64,000 nucleotides of DNA, taken from the NCBI RefSeq assembly GCF_030161395.1, contig NZ_BSST01000001.1, positions 2,542,001-2,606,000 on the forward strand, written 5' to 3'. The DNA is from Thalassotalea insulae. Its GTDB lineage: Bacteria > Pseudomonadota > Gammaproteobacteria > Enterobacterales > Alteromonadaceae. This document shows, one piece after another, positions 50,829 to 60,364 of this stretch (the first letter of the stretch is position 1; the number at the start of each line of letters is the position of its first letter). Position numbers and translations under genes: made by a program. The notes beneath the pieces were generated by a model. That model was not told the origin of the DNA. It worked only from the letters and a program-made list of their open reading frames with translations, and made no database searches.

Positions 50829-52231
50829 TGTTCATTGGCCGTATTTTGTGTTTTAGGCTTACGTCGTTTTCTCGGGCTGCGGCGAGCACAGGTGCGGCCT
50901 ATTGTCTTGACCATTTGTTGTTGGGTGTCATGACCTGTCGTTTGAAAGTCGGTCCACCATTTGGCTAATGCTATTAGTTGTGGATCTTGCTCTATTTCCG
51001 CACGTAATAGTAGAAAATCATAACCGGCTCTGAATTTTGGATGTTCAAAGGTCTTAAAGGCCTTTTTACCTTCTCGTTTAACAAGTTTATCTTGTAATAT
51101 CCAGATATCTTTCATTACCGCTTGAAAGCGTTTTGGGATAGCGATGCTGCGTTGCTGCTCTGCCATTACTTCCCCTAAGGCGCTGAAAAATGCATCTTGT
51201 GGGCTTAGCTGAGCTTGTTGGCGTAATTGTTCAACTTGCTTTTGTAGCGGATACCACAACATCGCGGCAAATAAAAACGCCGGGGTAACCCGTTTGCTAT
51301 TATTAATTCGGCTATCGGTGTTGTTTAGTGCTTTGCTAATAAACGCTTCAAGGTAAGGAAATTCTTGTTGGTTTGTCGATTGAGCGACAATAGGGAAGAA
51401 ATACTTAAATAGTTGATAATGGCAAAGTTGTTGATAATTGCTAAAGGCCTTACCTGCTAGAAATAGTTTTAAGAACTCTTCGAACATTCTTGCTGGTGGA
51501 ATATTTTCCAACAGTGGCGCTAATGTCGAGATTGGTTGCTCGGTCTCCGGTGCTATCTTCATATCAAGCTTAGTCGCAAAGCGGATCGCTCGTAGCATAC
51601 GAACCGGATCTTCACGGTAGCGAGTTTCAGGGTCGCCAATTAAGCGAATAATACATGCTTTGATGTCGGCAAGACCATTGGCAAAATCATAGATCTTAAA
51701 ATCAGCGCTTGAGTAATACAGGGCATTGATAGTGAAATCGCGGCGCTCGGCATCTTCCTCGATTGAGCCATAAATATTGTCACGTAACAACATGCCGTGT
51801 TCACTTTGTTTGGAGGTTTTCTGGCAGTCCTGTTGTTTTTTCGGTGCGCTGTCGTGATGCCCTCTAAAAGTAGCCACTTCGATGACTTCGCGGCCAAAGA
51901 CAATATGGGCTAATCGAAAGCGACGACCGATTAAGCGGCAATTACGAAATAAACCTTTAATTTGTTCCGGGGTCGCGTTAGTCGCAATATCAAAATCTTT
52001 CGGTTCGAGGCCAAGTAAAATATCACGAACACCACCACCAACTAAGTACGCATCGTAGCCTGATTTATTCAGACGATACAGGACCTTAAGTGCGTTGGCA
52101 CTGAGTAAGTTGCGAGAAACCGGGTGTTGATCTCTGGTATAAATTTGTGGCGATGGATAATGAGTAACAGCTTGTTTTTTTGATGCTGATTGACCTAAAA
52201 CTTTTTTACACAGATTGATCACGCGTTTGAT
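50825..52231 (-). CDS. pcnB: Poly(A) polymerase I
   Basis: PcnB adds poly(A) tails that speed RNA decay. The product has the nucleotidyltransferase signature LVGGGVRDILLGLEPKDFDIATNATPEQ (two acidic residues in KDFDIA), the FRNCRLIGRRFRLAHI region, RRDFTINALYY and an Arg/Lys-rich tail (CARRSPRKRRKPK). Start: a GTG at 52222 is in frame, but its best ribosome binding site is 18 bases away. An ATC at 52231 has AAGG nine bases upstream and gives IKRVINLCKKVLG, which lines up with the start of the Escherichia coli protein, known to begin with AUU. I list 52231 as the candidate start. Confidence 0.92.
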   Translation of the reverse strand: MKRVINLCKKVLGQSASKKQAVTHYPSPQIYTRDQHPVSRNLLSANALKVLYRLNKSGYDAYLVGGGVRDILLGLEPKDFDIATNATPEQIKGLFRNCRLIGRRFRLAHIVFGREVIEVATFRGHHDSAPKKQQDCQKTSKQSEHGMLLRDNIYGSIEEDAERRDFTINALYYSSADFKIYDFANGLADIKACIIRLIGDPETRYREDPVRMLRAIRFATKLDMKIAPETEQPISTLAPLLENIPPARMFEEFLKLFLAGKAFSNYQQLCHYQLFKYFFPIVAQSTNQQEFPYLEAFISKALNNTDSRINNSKRVTPAFLFAAMLWYPLQKQVEQLRQQAQLSPQDAFFSALGEVMAEQQRSIAIPKRFQAVMKDIWILQDKLVKREGKKAFKTFEHPKFRAGYDFLLLRAEIEQDPQLIALAKWWTDFQTTGHDTQQQMVKTIGRTCARRSPRKRRKPKTQNTANEQ

Positions 52232-52334
52232 GACACTATACCTTAATAGACAATAATAAATTTTGATGGCAATTCTATAACAGCAAGCAACAAAAGAGAA
52301 TGAAAAAACAGCAATGTGGTTATTTTAGCTTGGT

Positions 52335-53228
52335 CTAGCTAATCGCTATTTGTTGTTTTTTCGGCACTCGGACTATTTGCCAATGCTTAATGGCCCAGTT
52401 AATGATGTCGGCAACCGGATAAGAAATGAGCTCTGTGGGTGGTTGCTGTCCTAAAAAGTTTAACGCGGCAATCAGTGAAGGTTGAGGTTTGTGATTATCT
52501 ATTGCTGGCGCTTTATTTTGTTTACTTAATTTATAACCCTCACTGGTTACTGCTAATGGTACATGAGCAAATTGTGGTGCGTTGGCATTTAAAATACGAT
52601 AAAAGCTTAGTTGGCGGCAGCTGGGTTCTAATAGATCACAGCCTCTCACTACATGGGTAATTTGCTGGAAAATATCGTCGGCAACCACTGCTAGCTGATA
52701 AGCAAATAAGCCATCTTTGCGTAGAATAATAAAGTCTTCCTGGGCAAGTAAAGCATCGCAGTGAACTTCCCCCTGGATCAGGTCGTTAAATGTCGCTATA
52801 CCATGTGGGTTGATAACACGAATGGCGTTATTGTCTGCCGGTAATGCTAAATCACGGCAGTGACCCTGATAAATACCACCACTGGCTTTTATTTGGGCGC
52901 GGGTACATTGACAATAATAGCATTGTTGCTGGGCAAATAGTTGTTGAATGAGTGCCTGATAACGCTGAGTTTGCTGGCTTTGATAAAAAACCTGTTCATC
53001 CCAATGTAAGCCATATGCATCTAAGGTATGTAAAATCGCGTCGCTGGCGCCTACTTGCTCCCGGGGGGGATCTATATCTTCAATGCGTACCAGCCAGCTG
53101 CCATTATGCTTTCGAGCATCAAGAAAACTTGCTAATGCACTGATCAAAGAGCCAAAATGAAGATTACCAGATGGAGAGGGAGCAAAGCGACCACGGTATT
53201 GTTGTGGTCGCTCAGTTATTTGAGTCAT
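52335..53228 (-). CDS. gluQ: Glutamyl-Q tRNA(Asp) synthetase
   Basis: GluQ (YadB) attaches glutamate to the queuosine base of tRNA(Asp). The 297-residue product is a truncated glutamyl-tRNA synthetase with the catalytic core only: GRFAPSPSGNLHFGSLI, the WLVRIEDIDPPRE loop and a zinc site Cys-x-Cys...Cys (YYCQCTRAQI, GHCRD), plus KLSKQNKAPA. It lacks the anticodon-binding domain, as expected. It follows dksA after 21 bases. Confidence 0.96.
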   Translation of the reverse strand: MTQITERPQQYRGRFAPSPSGNLHFGSLISALASFLDARKHNGSWLVRIEDIDPPREQVGASDAILHTLDAYGLHWDEQVFYQSQQTQRYQALIQQLFAQQQCYYCQCTRAQIKASGGIYQGHCRDLALPADNNAIRVINPHGIATFNDLIQGEVHCDALLAQEDFIILRKDGLFAYQLAVVADDIFQQITHVVRGCDLLEPSCRQLSFYRILNANAPQFAHVPLAVTSEGYKLSKQNKAPAIDNHKPQPSLIAALNFLGQQPPTELISYPVADIINWAIKHWQIVRVPKKQQIAIS

Positions 53229-53249
53229 CGCTATTGTTGAGGAAAGAAA

Positions 53250-53690
53250 TTAACCAGCGAGTTGACGTTCTTTAATTTCAGCTAACGTTTTACATTCAAT
53301 GCAAAGGTCGGCTGTTGGGCGTGCTTCTAAGCGGCGAATACCAATTTCAATGCCACACGCTTTACAGAAACCGAAATCATCCTCTTCGATTAACTGTAAC
53401 GTTTTTTCGATTTTCTTAATGAGTTTACGCTCACGGTCACGGGTTCGAAGTTCTAAACTGAACTCTTCTTCCTGCGCTGCACGGTCTACCGGATCCGGGA
53501 AATTAGCCGCCTCATCTTTCATATGAGTCACGGTACGGTCAACTTCTTCTCTCAATTGTACACGCCAAGCATCTAGGATTTTTTTGAAATGCTCTAATTG
53601 CTCAGGGTTCATGTATTCTTCGTTAGGTTTTTCTTGGTATGGTGCTACACCTGCCAAGGCTAAAATACCTAAAGCTTTTTGATTTGGCAT
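53250..53690 (-). CDS. dksA: RNA polymerase-binding transcription factor DksA
   Basis: DksA works with ppGpp to tune transcription of rRNA and amino acid genes. The 146-residue product matches DksA almost throughout: LAIAGV-like ALAGVAPYQEKPNEEYM, the coiled-coil tip DPVDRAAQEEEFSLELRTRDRE with the functional Asp residues, and the zinc finger CKAC...CIEC. It leads the dksA-gluQ-pcnB-folK block. Confidence 0.99.
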   Translation of the reverse strand: MPNQKALGILALAGVAPYQEKPNEEYMNPEQLEHFKKILDAWRVQLREEVDRTVTHMKDEAANFPDPVDRAAQEEEFSLELRTRDRERKLIKKIEKTLQLIEEDDFGFCKACGIEIGIRRLEARPTADLCIECKTLAEIKERQLAG

Positions 53691-54171
53691 GCTAAGTCTC
53701 CTAATGCTAAATAAACCAAATGTCCTGTTCTGTGGACGTCATTTGATTGCAAGTGCCAATTATAAATAGACCTGAAATATCAGAACTATATTGTGTTACA
53801 GCGAATAAAAATCAAGAAAGATTCAACAATTATTTAATTTTTAAATAAAAATCAACAACTTAACGAGATAAAAAATTTGAAGATATTGAAATATTCATCT
53901 GCAAGCCCACTTTTTTAGCAAGTTTTACCCTCACTCGTCAATGGTTAGGAGATTTTATTATTAAAATTTTGCTTGAGTGTATGGGCAAAGAGAGCTTAGT
54001 CGCTTTGGTTAGCTATTTGGTATTACTAAAAATTCATCACTATACTTAGGCTCAGTTAGGCTCAGGTTAACTCTTAGCCTTCTACTCTATTGTGCTTAAA
54101 TTTTCACTGAAAGTCAGAGATCAAAATACAAAGCTAACAGAGCTCAGGAAATCAACACAGGGAGTTTTCTT
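53691..54171. other. Intergenic region between dksA and a hybrid kinase
   Basis: This 481-base AT-rich stretch holds the divergent promoters of dksA and the kinase. The only clear pattern is a tandem 10-bp repeat TTAGGCTCAG at 54046-54065, one helical turn apart, which may be a regulator site. I see no gene. Confidence 0.45.
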
Positions 54172-56895
54172 TTGCAAAAAGTATTAGTGACACTGATGGC
54201 ATTTTGCACGTATTTTTTACTTGTGCAATTTGGTCATCTATTTACTATCCCATTTGGTTTTGCCAGTCCTATCTGGCCGGTGTCTGGTGTTATTCTTGGC
54301 TTGTACTTAAGGTTTGGTGCGCCAGTACTCATTGGTGCTTTTGCCTCGGCATTAATAAGTTTTCATCAAGACAGTTTTATTGCCGCATTGCCGTTTTACG
54401 TTATTAGCTGGTTATCTGTGATCAGTGTGTTGCAGTTTATGTTGGCTAAACTGTTGGCGCAGCGATTTTGCGTGTTGCCTATTAACACCCATTTGCCCAG
54501 TGAAATTGTCAAATTTTTACTGTTAACCGGCCCAGTTGCTGTGTTGATCACCAGCTTAATGTCGATATTTACCTTGGCGTTCTCTGTACCAATTGAAACG
54601 GAGGTGTTGCTGTATATAGGGGCGGTTAAATGGATTGGCGATTTCATGAGTATTGTTTTTATTACGCCAGTTATTCTGTTTGTTACCACTAACTCTTTTG
54701 TGAAAAAAGCACGTCACTCAGCAGCCTCAACGTTGGCTAGTTTATTTTCTCTTAGCCTGATCAGCGTTATTTTTTTATTGTCTAACCAAAGTTTTCAGCA
54801 AAAAAAAATGCAGCAATTTGTCAATGCCACCGAGCCTTTTATTGATCATGTTGAATATGTTCAAAACAGTATCAAACAAAATCTTCATGCCTTGGATGGC
54901 TTATATCAGGCCAGTGAAAGTGTTACGCGCGATGAATTTAGATTATTTAGCGAAAATATTAAAAATCCTAATATTGAAATCCAAGGCATAGGCTGGTTAC
55001 CGTTAATTCATCATAGTGAACGTCAGGCATTTGAAAAAAGTTTATCTGAATTAAATTTTCCAGTATCTACTATTCAAGCATTGACGCAGAGCGGTTTTTC
55101 AGTGGCACCTAAGCAGCCACTATATATGCCCATTTTTTTTATCGAGCCGATTGAACAAAATAAGTCGGCACTAGGTCTGGATGTTGCCAGTCACCCAATT
55201 GTAAAAGCTAGTGTTGATAAGGCGATTAGTATTCGTTCTTATGTTATAAGCCCTCTACTATCTTTAGTACAGCAGCAGGATAAATTTTCAGGCGTTGTAG
55301 TGTATTACCCAATATATAAACAGATTAATAGTGCCAATAAACAACAGTTTATTGGCTTGGTGGAAGTGGTGTTTGAGTTGGATTTATTATTGTCTAATTA
55401 TTATCGACAGGCTGAAATTAAGCATTTTAGTTTCAGTTTTACTTATGGCAAAGACAATAGTTTTACTCATCAAGATTTTAATCCTGAGGCAATATTTACG
55501 CATAGCGCAGAGCTGGCCTTGTTTGATAAGCACGGCAAGCTTTATTTTACCAGTAGTGCGAGCTTTGAACGTGAGCTAACGGATTGGTTTAGTTTAAGCA
55601 TGATGTTAGTTGGCTGCCTGCTTGGCGTAATATGTGTGATGTTTGTCTTTTTTATTATTACATTCAACCATTCTCTTAGTCGTAAGGTGAAAGAAAGTAC
55701 TGCTAAGCTCACTAGTAAAAACGAAGAATTAATGATGGCTAATCAAGCGAAAAACCTTTTTTTAGCTAATATTAGTCACGAATACCGTACCCCGCTTAAT
55801 GCCATCATTGGTTTTGCCGAAATAGCGCAACGTGAAACCCATGATATGAATACAAAAGAGTATTTGGCCAAGATCCGACATTCCTCCGATGTTTTGTTGA
55901 ACATAGTTAATGATGTGTTGGATATCTCTAAAATTCAGGCCGGGGAGCTTAAGCTTGAGCAACGTCCGTTTCAGCCATCAGTCGTGACTTTATCAGTAAT
56001 TGAAATGCTATTAGACAAGGCAAAAGAAAAATCAATATGCCTTGAACATAGCTTTAGTCCTGAGTTTTCTCTTTGGGTTTCTGGCGATGAAACTCGCTTT
56101 AAGCAGACCTTTATCAACTTACTTAATAATGCCATTAAATTTACCCATCAGGGGCGAATTTCGATTAAAGGTGAGGCTCAAAAAATCGCAGATAACACTT
56201 GCAAACTAACCATAGTGGTTGCCGATACAGGTATTGGTATTAGTGATGAAAATCAGCAGAGGATATTTACACCTTTTGCTCAGGCGGAAGCTTCTACCAC
56301 TAGACAGTTTGGTGGTACTGGCATCGGGCTATCGATAGTAAAACAGTTATGTTTGATGATGGATGGTGACATCCACGTAACCAGTCAATTAGGCGAGGGA
56401 AGTACTTTTACTGTAAACCTTAAGCTACCTTGTGTACAAGCTCCTGAGAAGTCATTAGCCTCAAATGATGTTACTTTTCAAGCGGCTCACATACTGGTGG
56501 TTGAAGATAATAAAATCAATCAATTGATTGTTAAAAAGCAACTTGCTCCCTTAGGTGTGAGTTGTGTTTTTGCTAATGATGGTGAGCAAGCGCTTAGTTA
56601 TTTGTCGACAGCGTGTCCTGATTTGATTTTAATGGATTTACAGATGCCTAATATGGATGGCTTTACTGCGTCGGCCATTATTAAAAAAAATCCAAGTTGG
56701 CAACAGATCCCGATTGTTATTTTAAGCGCCAGTGTTGGTAAACAGGACAAGGCTAAGGCAGCTGAACTTGGCATAAACGACTTTATACATAAGCCATTTC
56801 AACAGGCAGATCTGATCACAATATTAAGTAAGTATCTGCGTCAAAGCGAGGTTGCGAATCCTTCTCTCAATATTGAACAAGAATCAATAAATTGA
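54172..56895 (+). CDS. Hybrid sensor histidine kinase (MASE1-CHASE-HisKA-HATPase-REC)
   Basis: The 907-residue product begins with a MASE1-type membrane module of about eight helices (FGFASPIWPVSGVILGLYL), then a periplasmic CHASE-type domain (GIGWLPLIHHSERQAFEKS, YVISPLLSLV), one more helix near residues 475-500, a histidine kinase core with H-box LANISHEYRTPLNAIIGFAE (His near residue 536), N-box QTFINLLNNAIKFTH, GIGISDENQQRIFTPFAQ and FGGTGIGLSIV, and a C-terminal receiver domain with the phosphorylated Asp near residue 822 (LILMDLQMPNMDG). It starts with TTG after CAGGGAG. Its 3' end overlaps sfsA by 55 bases on the other strand. It is inserted between dksA and sfsA, which are often close in other gammaproteobacteria. 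Confidence 0.92.
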   Translation: MQKVLVTLMAFCTYFLLVQFGHLFTIPFGFASPIWPVSGVILGLYLRFGAPVLIGAFASALISFHQDSFIAALPFYVISWLSVISVLQFMLAKLLAQRFCVLPINTHLPSEIVKFLLLTGPVAVLITSLMSIFTLAFSVPIETEVLLYIGAVKWIGDFMSIVFITPVILFVTTNSFVKKARHSAASTLASLFSLSLISVIFLLSNQSFQQKKMQQFVNATEPFIDHVEYVQNSIKQNLHALDGLYQASESVTRDEFRLFSENIKNPNIEIQGIGWLPLIHHSERQAFEKSLSELNFPVSTIQALTQSGFSVAPKQPLYMPIFFIEPIEQNKSALGLDVASHPIVKASVDKAISIRSYVISPLLSLVQQQDKFSGVVVYYPIYKQINSANKQQFIGLVEVVFELDLLLSNYYRQAEIKHFSFSFTYGKDNSFTHQDFNPEAIFTHSAELALFDKHGKLYFTSSASFERELTDWFSLSMMLVGCLLGVICVMFVFFIITFNHSLSRKVKESTAKLTSKNEELMMANQAKNLFLANISHEYRTPLNAIIGFAEIAQRETHDMNTKEYLAKIRHSSDVLLNIVNDVLDISKIQAGELKLEQRPFQPSVVTLSVIEMLLDKAKEKSICLEHSFSPEFSLWVSGDETRFKQTFINLLNNAIKFTHQGRISIKGEAQKIADNTCKLTIVVADTGIGISDENQQRIFTPFAQAEASTTRQFGGTGIGLSIVKQLCLMMDGDIHVTSQLGEGSTFTVNLKLPCVQAPEKSLASNDVTFQAAHILVVEDNKINQLIVKKQLAPLGVSCVFANDGEQALSYLSTACPDLILMDLQMPNMDGFTASAIIKKNPSWQQIPIVILSASVGKQDKAKAAELGINDFIHKPFQQADLITILSKYLRQSEVANPSLNIEQESIN

Positions 56896-57569
56896 TAATG
56901 AGCAAGTAGATCTACTTTAAATTCAATCACCTGCACGCCACTTTTAAGTGCCAGATCAAACGCCTGCCCGTAGTCATTATCTATATGTCGAGCGATAGTG
57001 ACCGAATGAATGCCCGAGTGTAATATGGCGAAGAGCAATACCGCTCTATGACCCGACTTACTCATTTCACTAAGTTCCCTCAGGTGCTTTTGCCCTCGAA
57101 TTGTGACGGCATCAGGAAAATAGCCTTGGTTTTCTTGCAGCAAAGTAGCACTTTTTACTTCAACATAAGTATTGCCGCTGTTATCGGCTGGTTTATCAGT
57201 AGACAGTAAAAAATCAATTTTACTCTTTTCTTCACCATAGCTGACTTCGCGTTTTAGTGAGTTAAAGCCACTAAGTTCTTTAATGCGTTGATTGAGCAAT
57301 GCCTGCTCGATAAATTGGTTAGCGCGAATAGTGTTGACACAAATCAGATCACCATTAGGTTTTTCTGTTAACTCCCAACTCATTGGGTATTTACGCTTTT
57401 TATTGGTTGATGTACTGTACCAAACGATGTCTCCAGGATCGGCACAGCCGGTCATTGCACCGGTATTGGCGACATGGATGGTCGTTACTGTACCATCGTC
57501 TAATTTTACATCGGCAAGAAAGCGTTTGTAACGTTTAATGAGTGTCGCTTTATTAACGGCTATTTTCAT
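56841..57569 (-). CDS. sfsA: Sugar fermentation stimulation protein SfsA
   Basis: SfsA is a DNA-binding nuclease-like protein first linked with maltose use; its exact role is unclear. The 242-residue product has KRYKRFLADVKLDDG, HVANTGAMTGCADPG, the KIDFLL and YVEVKSATL nuclease-like motifs and RRAVLLF-like GHRAVLLFAILHSG. Its last 55 bases overlap the 3' end of the hybrid kinase gene on the opposite strand. Confidence 0.96.
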   Translation of the reverse strand: MKIAVNKATLIKRYKRFLADVKLDDGTVTTIHVANTGAMTGCADPGDIVWYSTSTNKKRKYPMSWELTEKPNGDLICVNTIRANQFIEQALLNQRIKELSGFNSLKREVSYGEEKSKIDFLLSTDKPADNSGNTYVEVKSATLLQENQGYFPDAVTIRGQKHLRELSEMSKSGHRAVLLFAILHSGIHSVTIARHIDNDYGQAFDLALKSGVQVIEFKVDLLAHYQFIDSCSILREGFATSL

Positions 57570-57583
57570 TAGTATCTCACGTG

Positions 57584-57970
57584 CTAAACATTAACTTTAT
57601 AGTTAAGGTCTTTAACTTCATCACCGGTAATGCCCCGAAACCCCCATTGATAAGGTGCCTGTTCTTTAATAATGATTTCAATATCAACAGGGGCTATAGC
57701 CAACTGGTGTTCTATTTCTTCAAACAGCGCTTTGATAAGCTTTTTCTGCGTTTCTACTTGACGGCCTGCCATCATATTGATTTCGATTACCGTATAGCTG
57801 TCAGTACGTCCGCCAGGATAGTAAAAATCTTCTTTTGCTAACGGAATAAAGCGATGGGCACGCTTATCTTCAGGCATGCCTAGTACAGACTGCATACATT
57901 GGTGGATTACATCGGATAGCTTAGCTTTTATCGGGTTTAACTGCTCTTTAATACCATAAATTACGATCAT
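57584..57970 (-). CDS. Tautomerase-family protein
   Basis: The 128-residue product belongs to the tautomerase superfamily of the longer type, with VIHQCMQSVLGMPEDKRAHRFIPL, DFYYPGGRTDSYTVIEINMMAGR and KALFEEIEHQLAIAPVDIEIIIKE. The canonical catalytic Pro at position 2 is replaced by Ile (MIVIYG), so either chemistry is altered or the start lies elsewhere. It lies 14 bases from sfsA and 27 from the darcynin gene on the same strand. Substrate unknown. Confidence 0.75.
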   Translation of the reverse strand: MIVIYGIKEQLNPIKAKLSDVIHQCMQSVLGMPEDKRAHRFIPLAKEDFYYPGGRTDSYTVIEINMMAGRQVETQKKLIKALFEEIEHQLAIAPVDIEIIIKEQAPYQWGFRGITGDEVKDLNYKVNV

Positions 57971-57997
57971 ATTTTATTCTTAATAATGTCGGTGCTG

Positions 57998-58339
57998 TTA
58001 GGCGTTATCGGTTAAGCTTGCTTGGTATTCATTAAAACCTTCTTCGATAGCCGGGAAAATATCAACAATCTCAAAGTAGGGAACAGTAAATATTTTACTG
58101 TCTCTTAGTGCATCGATTAAGAAGTAGTAATCCTGAATTACTTCTGTTTCATATACTGCGATATCACTGCATTTAGTTGTAAAGGCTTCTGCGTCGTATA
58201 AACGTAGGGAAACACTGGGGTAACGGGCAAAAATCTCTCCCAGAGTATGGGTAAAATATTCATTTCGCGCAGTTCTGCTTAGAGATAACCATTCTTTAGT
58301 GGCATTCATATGAACAAAAAAGGTGTATTTTCTTGGCAT
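57998..58339 (-). CDS. Darcynin family protein
   Basis: The 113-residue product matches the small darcynin family: TFFVHMNATKEWLSLSRTARNEYF, RYPSVSLRLYDAEAFTTKCSDIAVYE and DALRDSKIFTVPYFEIVDIFPAIEEGF. The fold is related to dimeric alpha-beta barrels. Function is unknown. It is the upstream member of a three-gene minus-strand set with the tautomerase and sfsA. Confidence 0.8.
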   Translation of the reverse strand: MPRKYTFFVHMNATKEWLSLSRTARNEYFTHTLGEIFARYPSVSLRLYDAEAFTTKCSDIAVYETEVIQDYYFLIDALRDSKIFTVPYFEIVDIFPAIEEGFNEYQASLTDNA

Positions 58340-58580
58340 AACGGTCCTTTAATTTACAATTAGATAAAGATCTTGGTTAATAACCATCCATAATTCACTA
58401 ATATCTCATAAATTCAAATGCTTAAAAAGAGTAATTTATTACTGTCTATTATCTGCAAGCTGGACAAGGGGTTAATTTGTTAGGTCAGTAGTGCAATTGA
58501 CTTGTCACTATGGTTTTTACCGTGCATCTTGCTGACAAATCTCATATTATTTAGTTAGAGCAATTTAGCGGTGAGAAAGA

Positions 58581-59870
58581 ATGACACAAGTAGCTTCAAT
58601 AGTATTAACTTTTGAAAAACAAACCAATGACTGGCAGCAAGATAAAATCATTCAGATAGTTGGCGAGGTTATTTATATTTATTTAGCCGAAAATGATGAA
58701 TATGCCTTGCGTCAAATTCAAATGGCGGCGCGTAGTATTGAGAAACTGGGTATTGAACACGCAAAATTAACTGGCTCGCACTGGCAACCGGAAAGTCAGT
58801 GGGCATTTGCCTTAGGTTTTACCTGTGTTGGTAAACTGTGTAATCTGGAATTTACAGGGACCAGTGAAGAAATTAACCGTTTAAATGATAAATTAGCGGT
58901 GTTTGCCTGGGCGCGAGATCTCACTAACCATACGCCAGCGCAATTACCGCCGCAGCAGTTGGCGCAGGCAGCCATAGATTATATTCAGGCACAGGCTCCT
59001 GCATATATTTCAAGTACACTAATTTGTGGTGATGAACTGGCTGAACAAGGTTGGATGGGAATTCACAATGTTGGCAAAGGTAGTATTAATCCTCCTTGTT
59101 TATTAGAGCTCGACTTTAATCCGACGCAAGATAAAGAAGCACCAGTAAAGGCCTGCTTAGTAGGTAAGGGCATTACTTTCGATAGTGGCGGCTATAGTAT
59201 TAAAAGTAGCGCGGGTATGTTTGATATGAAGGCTGATATGGGGGGCGCTGCGGTGGTTGCTGGAGCGTTAGCATTAGCTATTCGTCAGGGGTTGCAGCAG
59301 CGGGTAAAACTGATCTTATGTTGTGCCGAAAACCTGATTTCAAATAATGCCTATAAACTCAGTGACATTATTACTTATAAAAATGGTGTCACCTGTGAGG
59401 TAGCGAATACCGACGCTGAAGGCCGTATTGTTTTAGCGGATGGCTTATTATTAGCTTCACAAAGTCAACCTGAAATGGTCATTGATGCGGCAACATTAAC
59501 CGGTGCGGCAGTGATGGCAACTGGTGGTGATTATACGGCGTTATTTGCTCTGGACCAAAAATTAGCGAAGCAAGCACAATTAACGGCGGAAAGTGTCAAC
59601 GAGCCATTATGGCAACTACCATTAGCTCCTTGGCATCAAACAAAATGTCCATCAGTTTTTGCCGATACTGCTAATAGTCGTACCCAAAAGGGAGGCGGTG
59701 CTGGTGGTGCCAGTAATGCTGCCGGGTTCTTATCGCGTTTTGTTGATAATAATGGTCAAGGTTGGCTGCATTTTGATTTGGCCGCTGCTTATAACGGTTC
59801 TGCCAATGAAATGTGGGCAGCAGGGGCAACTGGACTAGGTATTGCTACTATTGCTGAATTAATTCGTTAG
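58581..59870 (+). CDS. pepB: Aminopeptidase B / leucyl aminopeptidase (M17)
   Basis: The 429-residue product is an M17 metallo-aminopeptidase. It has the two-metal site GKGITFDSGGYSIKSSAGMFDMKADMGGAA and the signature NTDAEGRIVLADGL, and ends with the GGAGGASNAAGFLSRF block. The length is that of PepB rather than the longer PepA. It removes N-terminal residues from peptides in the cytoplasm. It is divergent from darcynin and is followed by a bidirectional terminator. Confidence 0.95.
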   Translation: MTQVASIVLTFEKQTNDWQQDKIIQIVGEVIYIYLAENDEYALRQIQMAARSIEKLGIEHAKLTGSHWQPESQWAFALGFTCVGKLCNLEFTGTSEEINRLNDKLAVFAWARDLTNHTPAQLPPQQLAQAAIDYIQAQAPAYISSTLICGDELAEQGWMGIHNVGKGSINPPCLLELDFNPTQDKEAPVKACLVGKGITFDSGGYSIKSSAGMFDMKADMGGAAVVAGALALAIRQGLQQRVKLILCCAENLISNNAYKLSDIITYKNGVTCEVANTDAEGRIVLADGLLLASQSQPEMVIDAATLTGAAVMATGGDYTALFALDQKLAKQAQLTAESVNEPLWQLPLAPWHQTKCPSVFADTANSRTQKGGGAGGASNAAGFLSRFVDNNGQGWLHFDLAAAYNGSANEMWAAGATGLGIATIAELIR

Positions 59871-59894
59871 TAACCATATTACGTCAGGTTTGTA

Positions 59895-59927
59895 TAAAAA
59901 AGGTCTAACAAATAGTTAGACCTTTTT
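59895..59927. terminator. Bidirectional terminator
   Basis: AAAAAGGTCTAAC-AAATA-GTTAGACCTTTTT is a perfect stem with T runs on both strands, between pepB and the following minus-strand gene. Confidence 0.92.
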
Positions 59928-59947
59928 GGTTGAATAATATGATTGCT

Positions 59948-60364
59948 TTAGCTGATGACTACTTCATTATCTTCGATATAGCTGATTAACCAGTTTTTAG
60001 CGCTGTCGATATCACTAAAAACATGAAAGGGTAAATTGCAGGTTTGGTAGATCCTTCTTAATTGCATTTGTTGGATATCAGCAGAGTTACTATTTAGGAT
60101 CACGCTGGCGTTGGCTATCATCCCTTTATTCATGCGGTAGCGGGTAACGTCGATTAATGCTTGCTCGGCATCTGGTGTGAAAATACTGTTGCCATAAAAA
60201 GTGACTAAAATTCCCCAGGTTCTGCCAGCAAAATTGTCACAGGCTTGATACATTTCTTGCACATAGGCCTGCGCCGTTACTTCATTAAATGGGCCATGAG
60301 CATCAACAAGCAAAATATTGTCTTGTGGTTCTATTTTATAGCTGCCATGTGCTGCTAGTTTCAT
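59948..60364 (-). CDS. Hypothetical protein (138 aa)
   Basis: I do not recognise this protein firmly. It has alternating strands and helices (MKLAAHGSYKIEPQDNILLVDA, VTAQAYVQEMYQACDNFA, TWGILVTFYGNSIFT) and ends with a helix, reminiscent of the STAS-like fold that includes short regulatory proteins. There is no signal peptide. I use the ATG at 60364 rather than a TTG at 60382. It is a single gene between pepB and thpR. Confidence 0.6.
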   Translation of the reverse strand: MKLAAHGSYKIEPQDNILLVDAHGPFNEVTAQAYVQEMYQACDNFAGRTWGILVTFYGNSIFTPDAEQALIDVTRYRMNKGMIANASVILNSNSADIQQMQLRRIYQTCNLPFHVFSDIDSAKNWLISYIEDNEVVIS

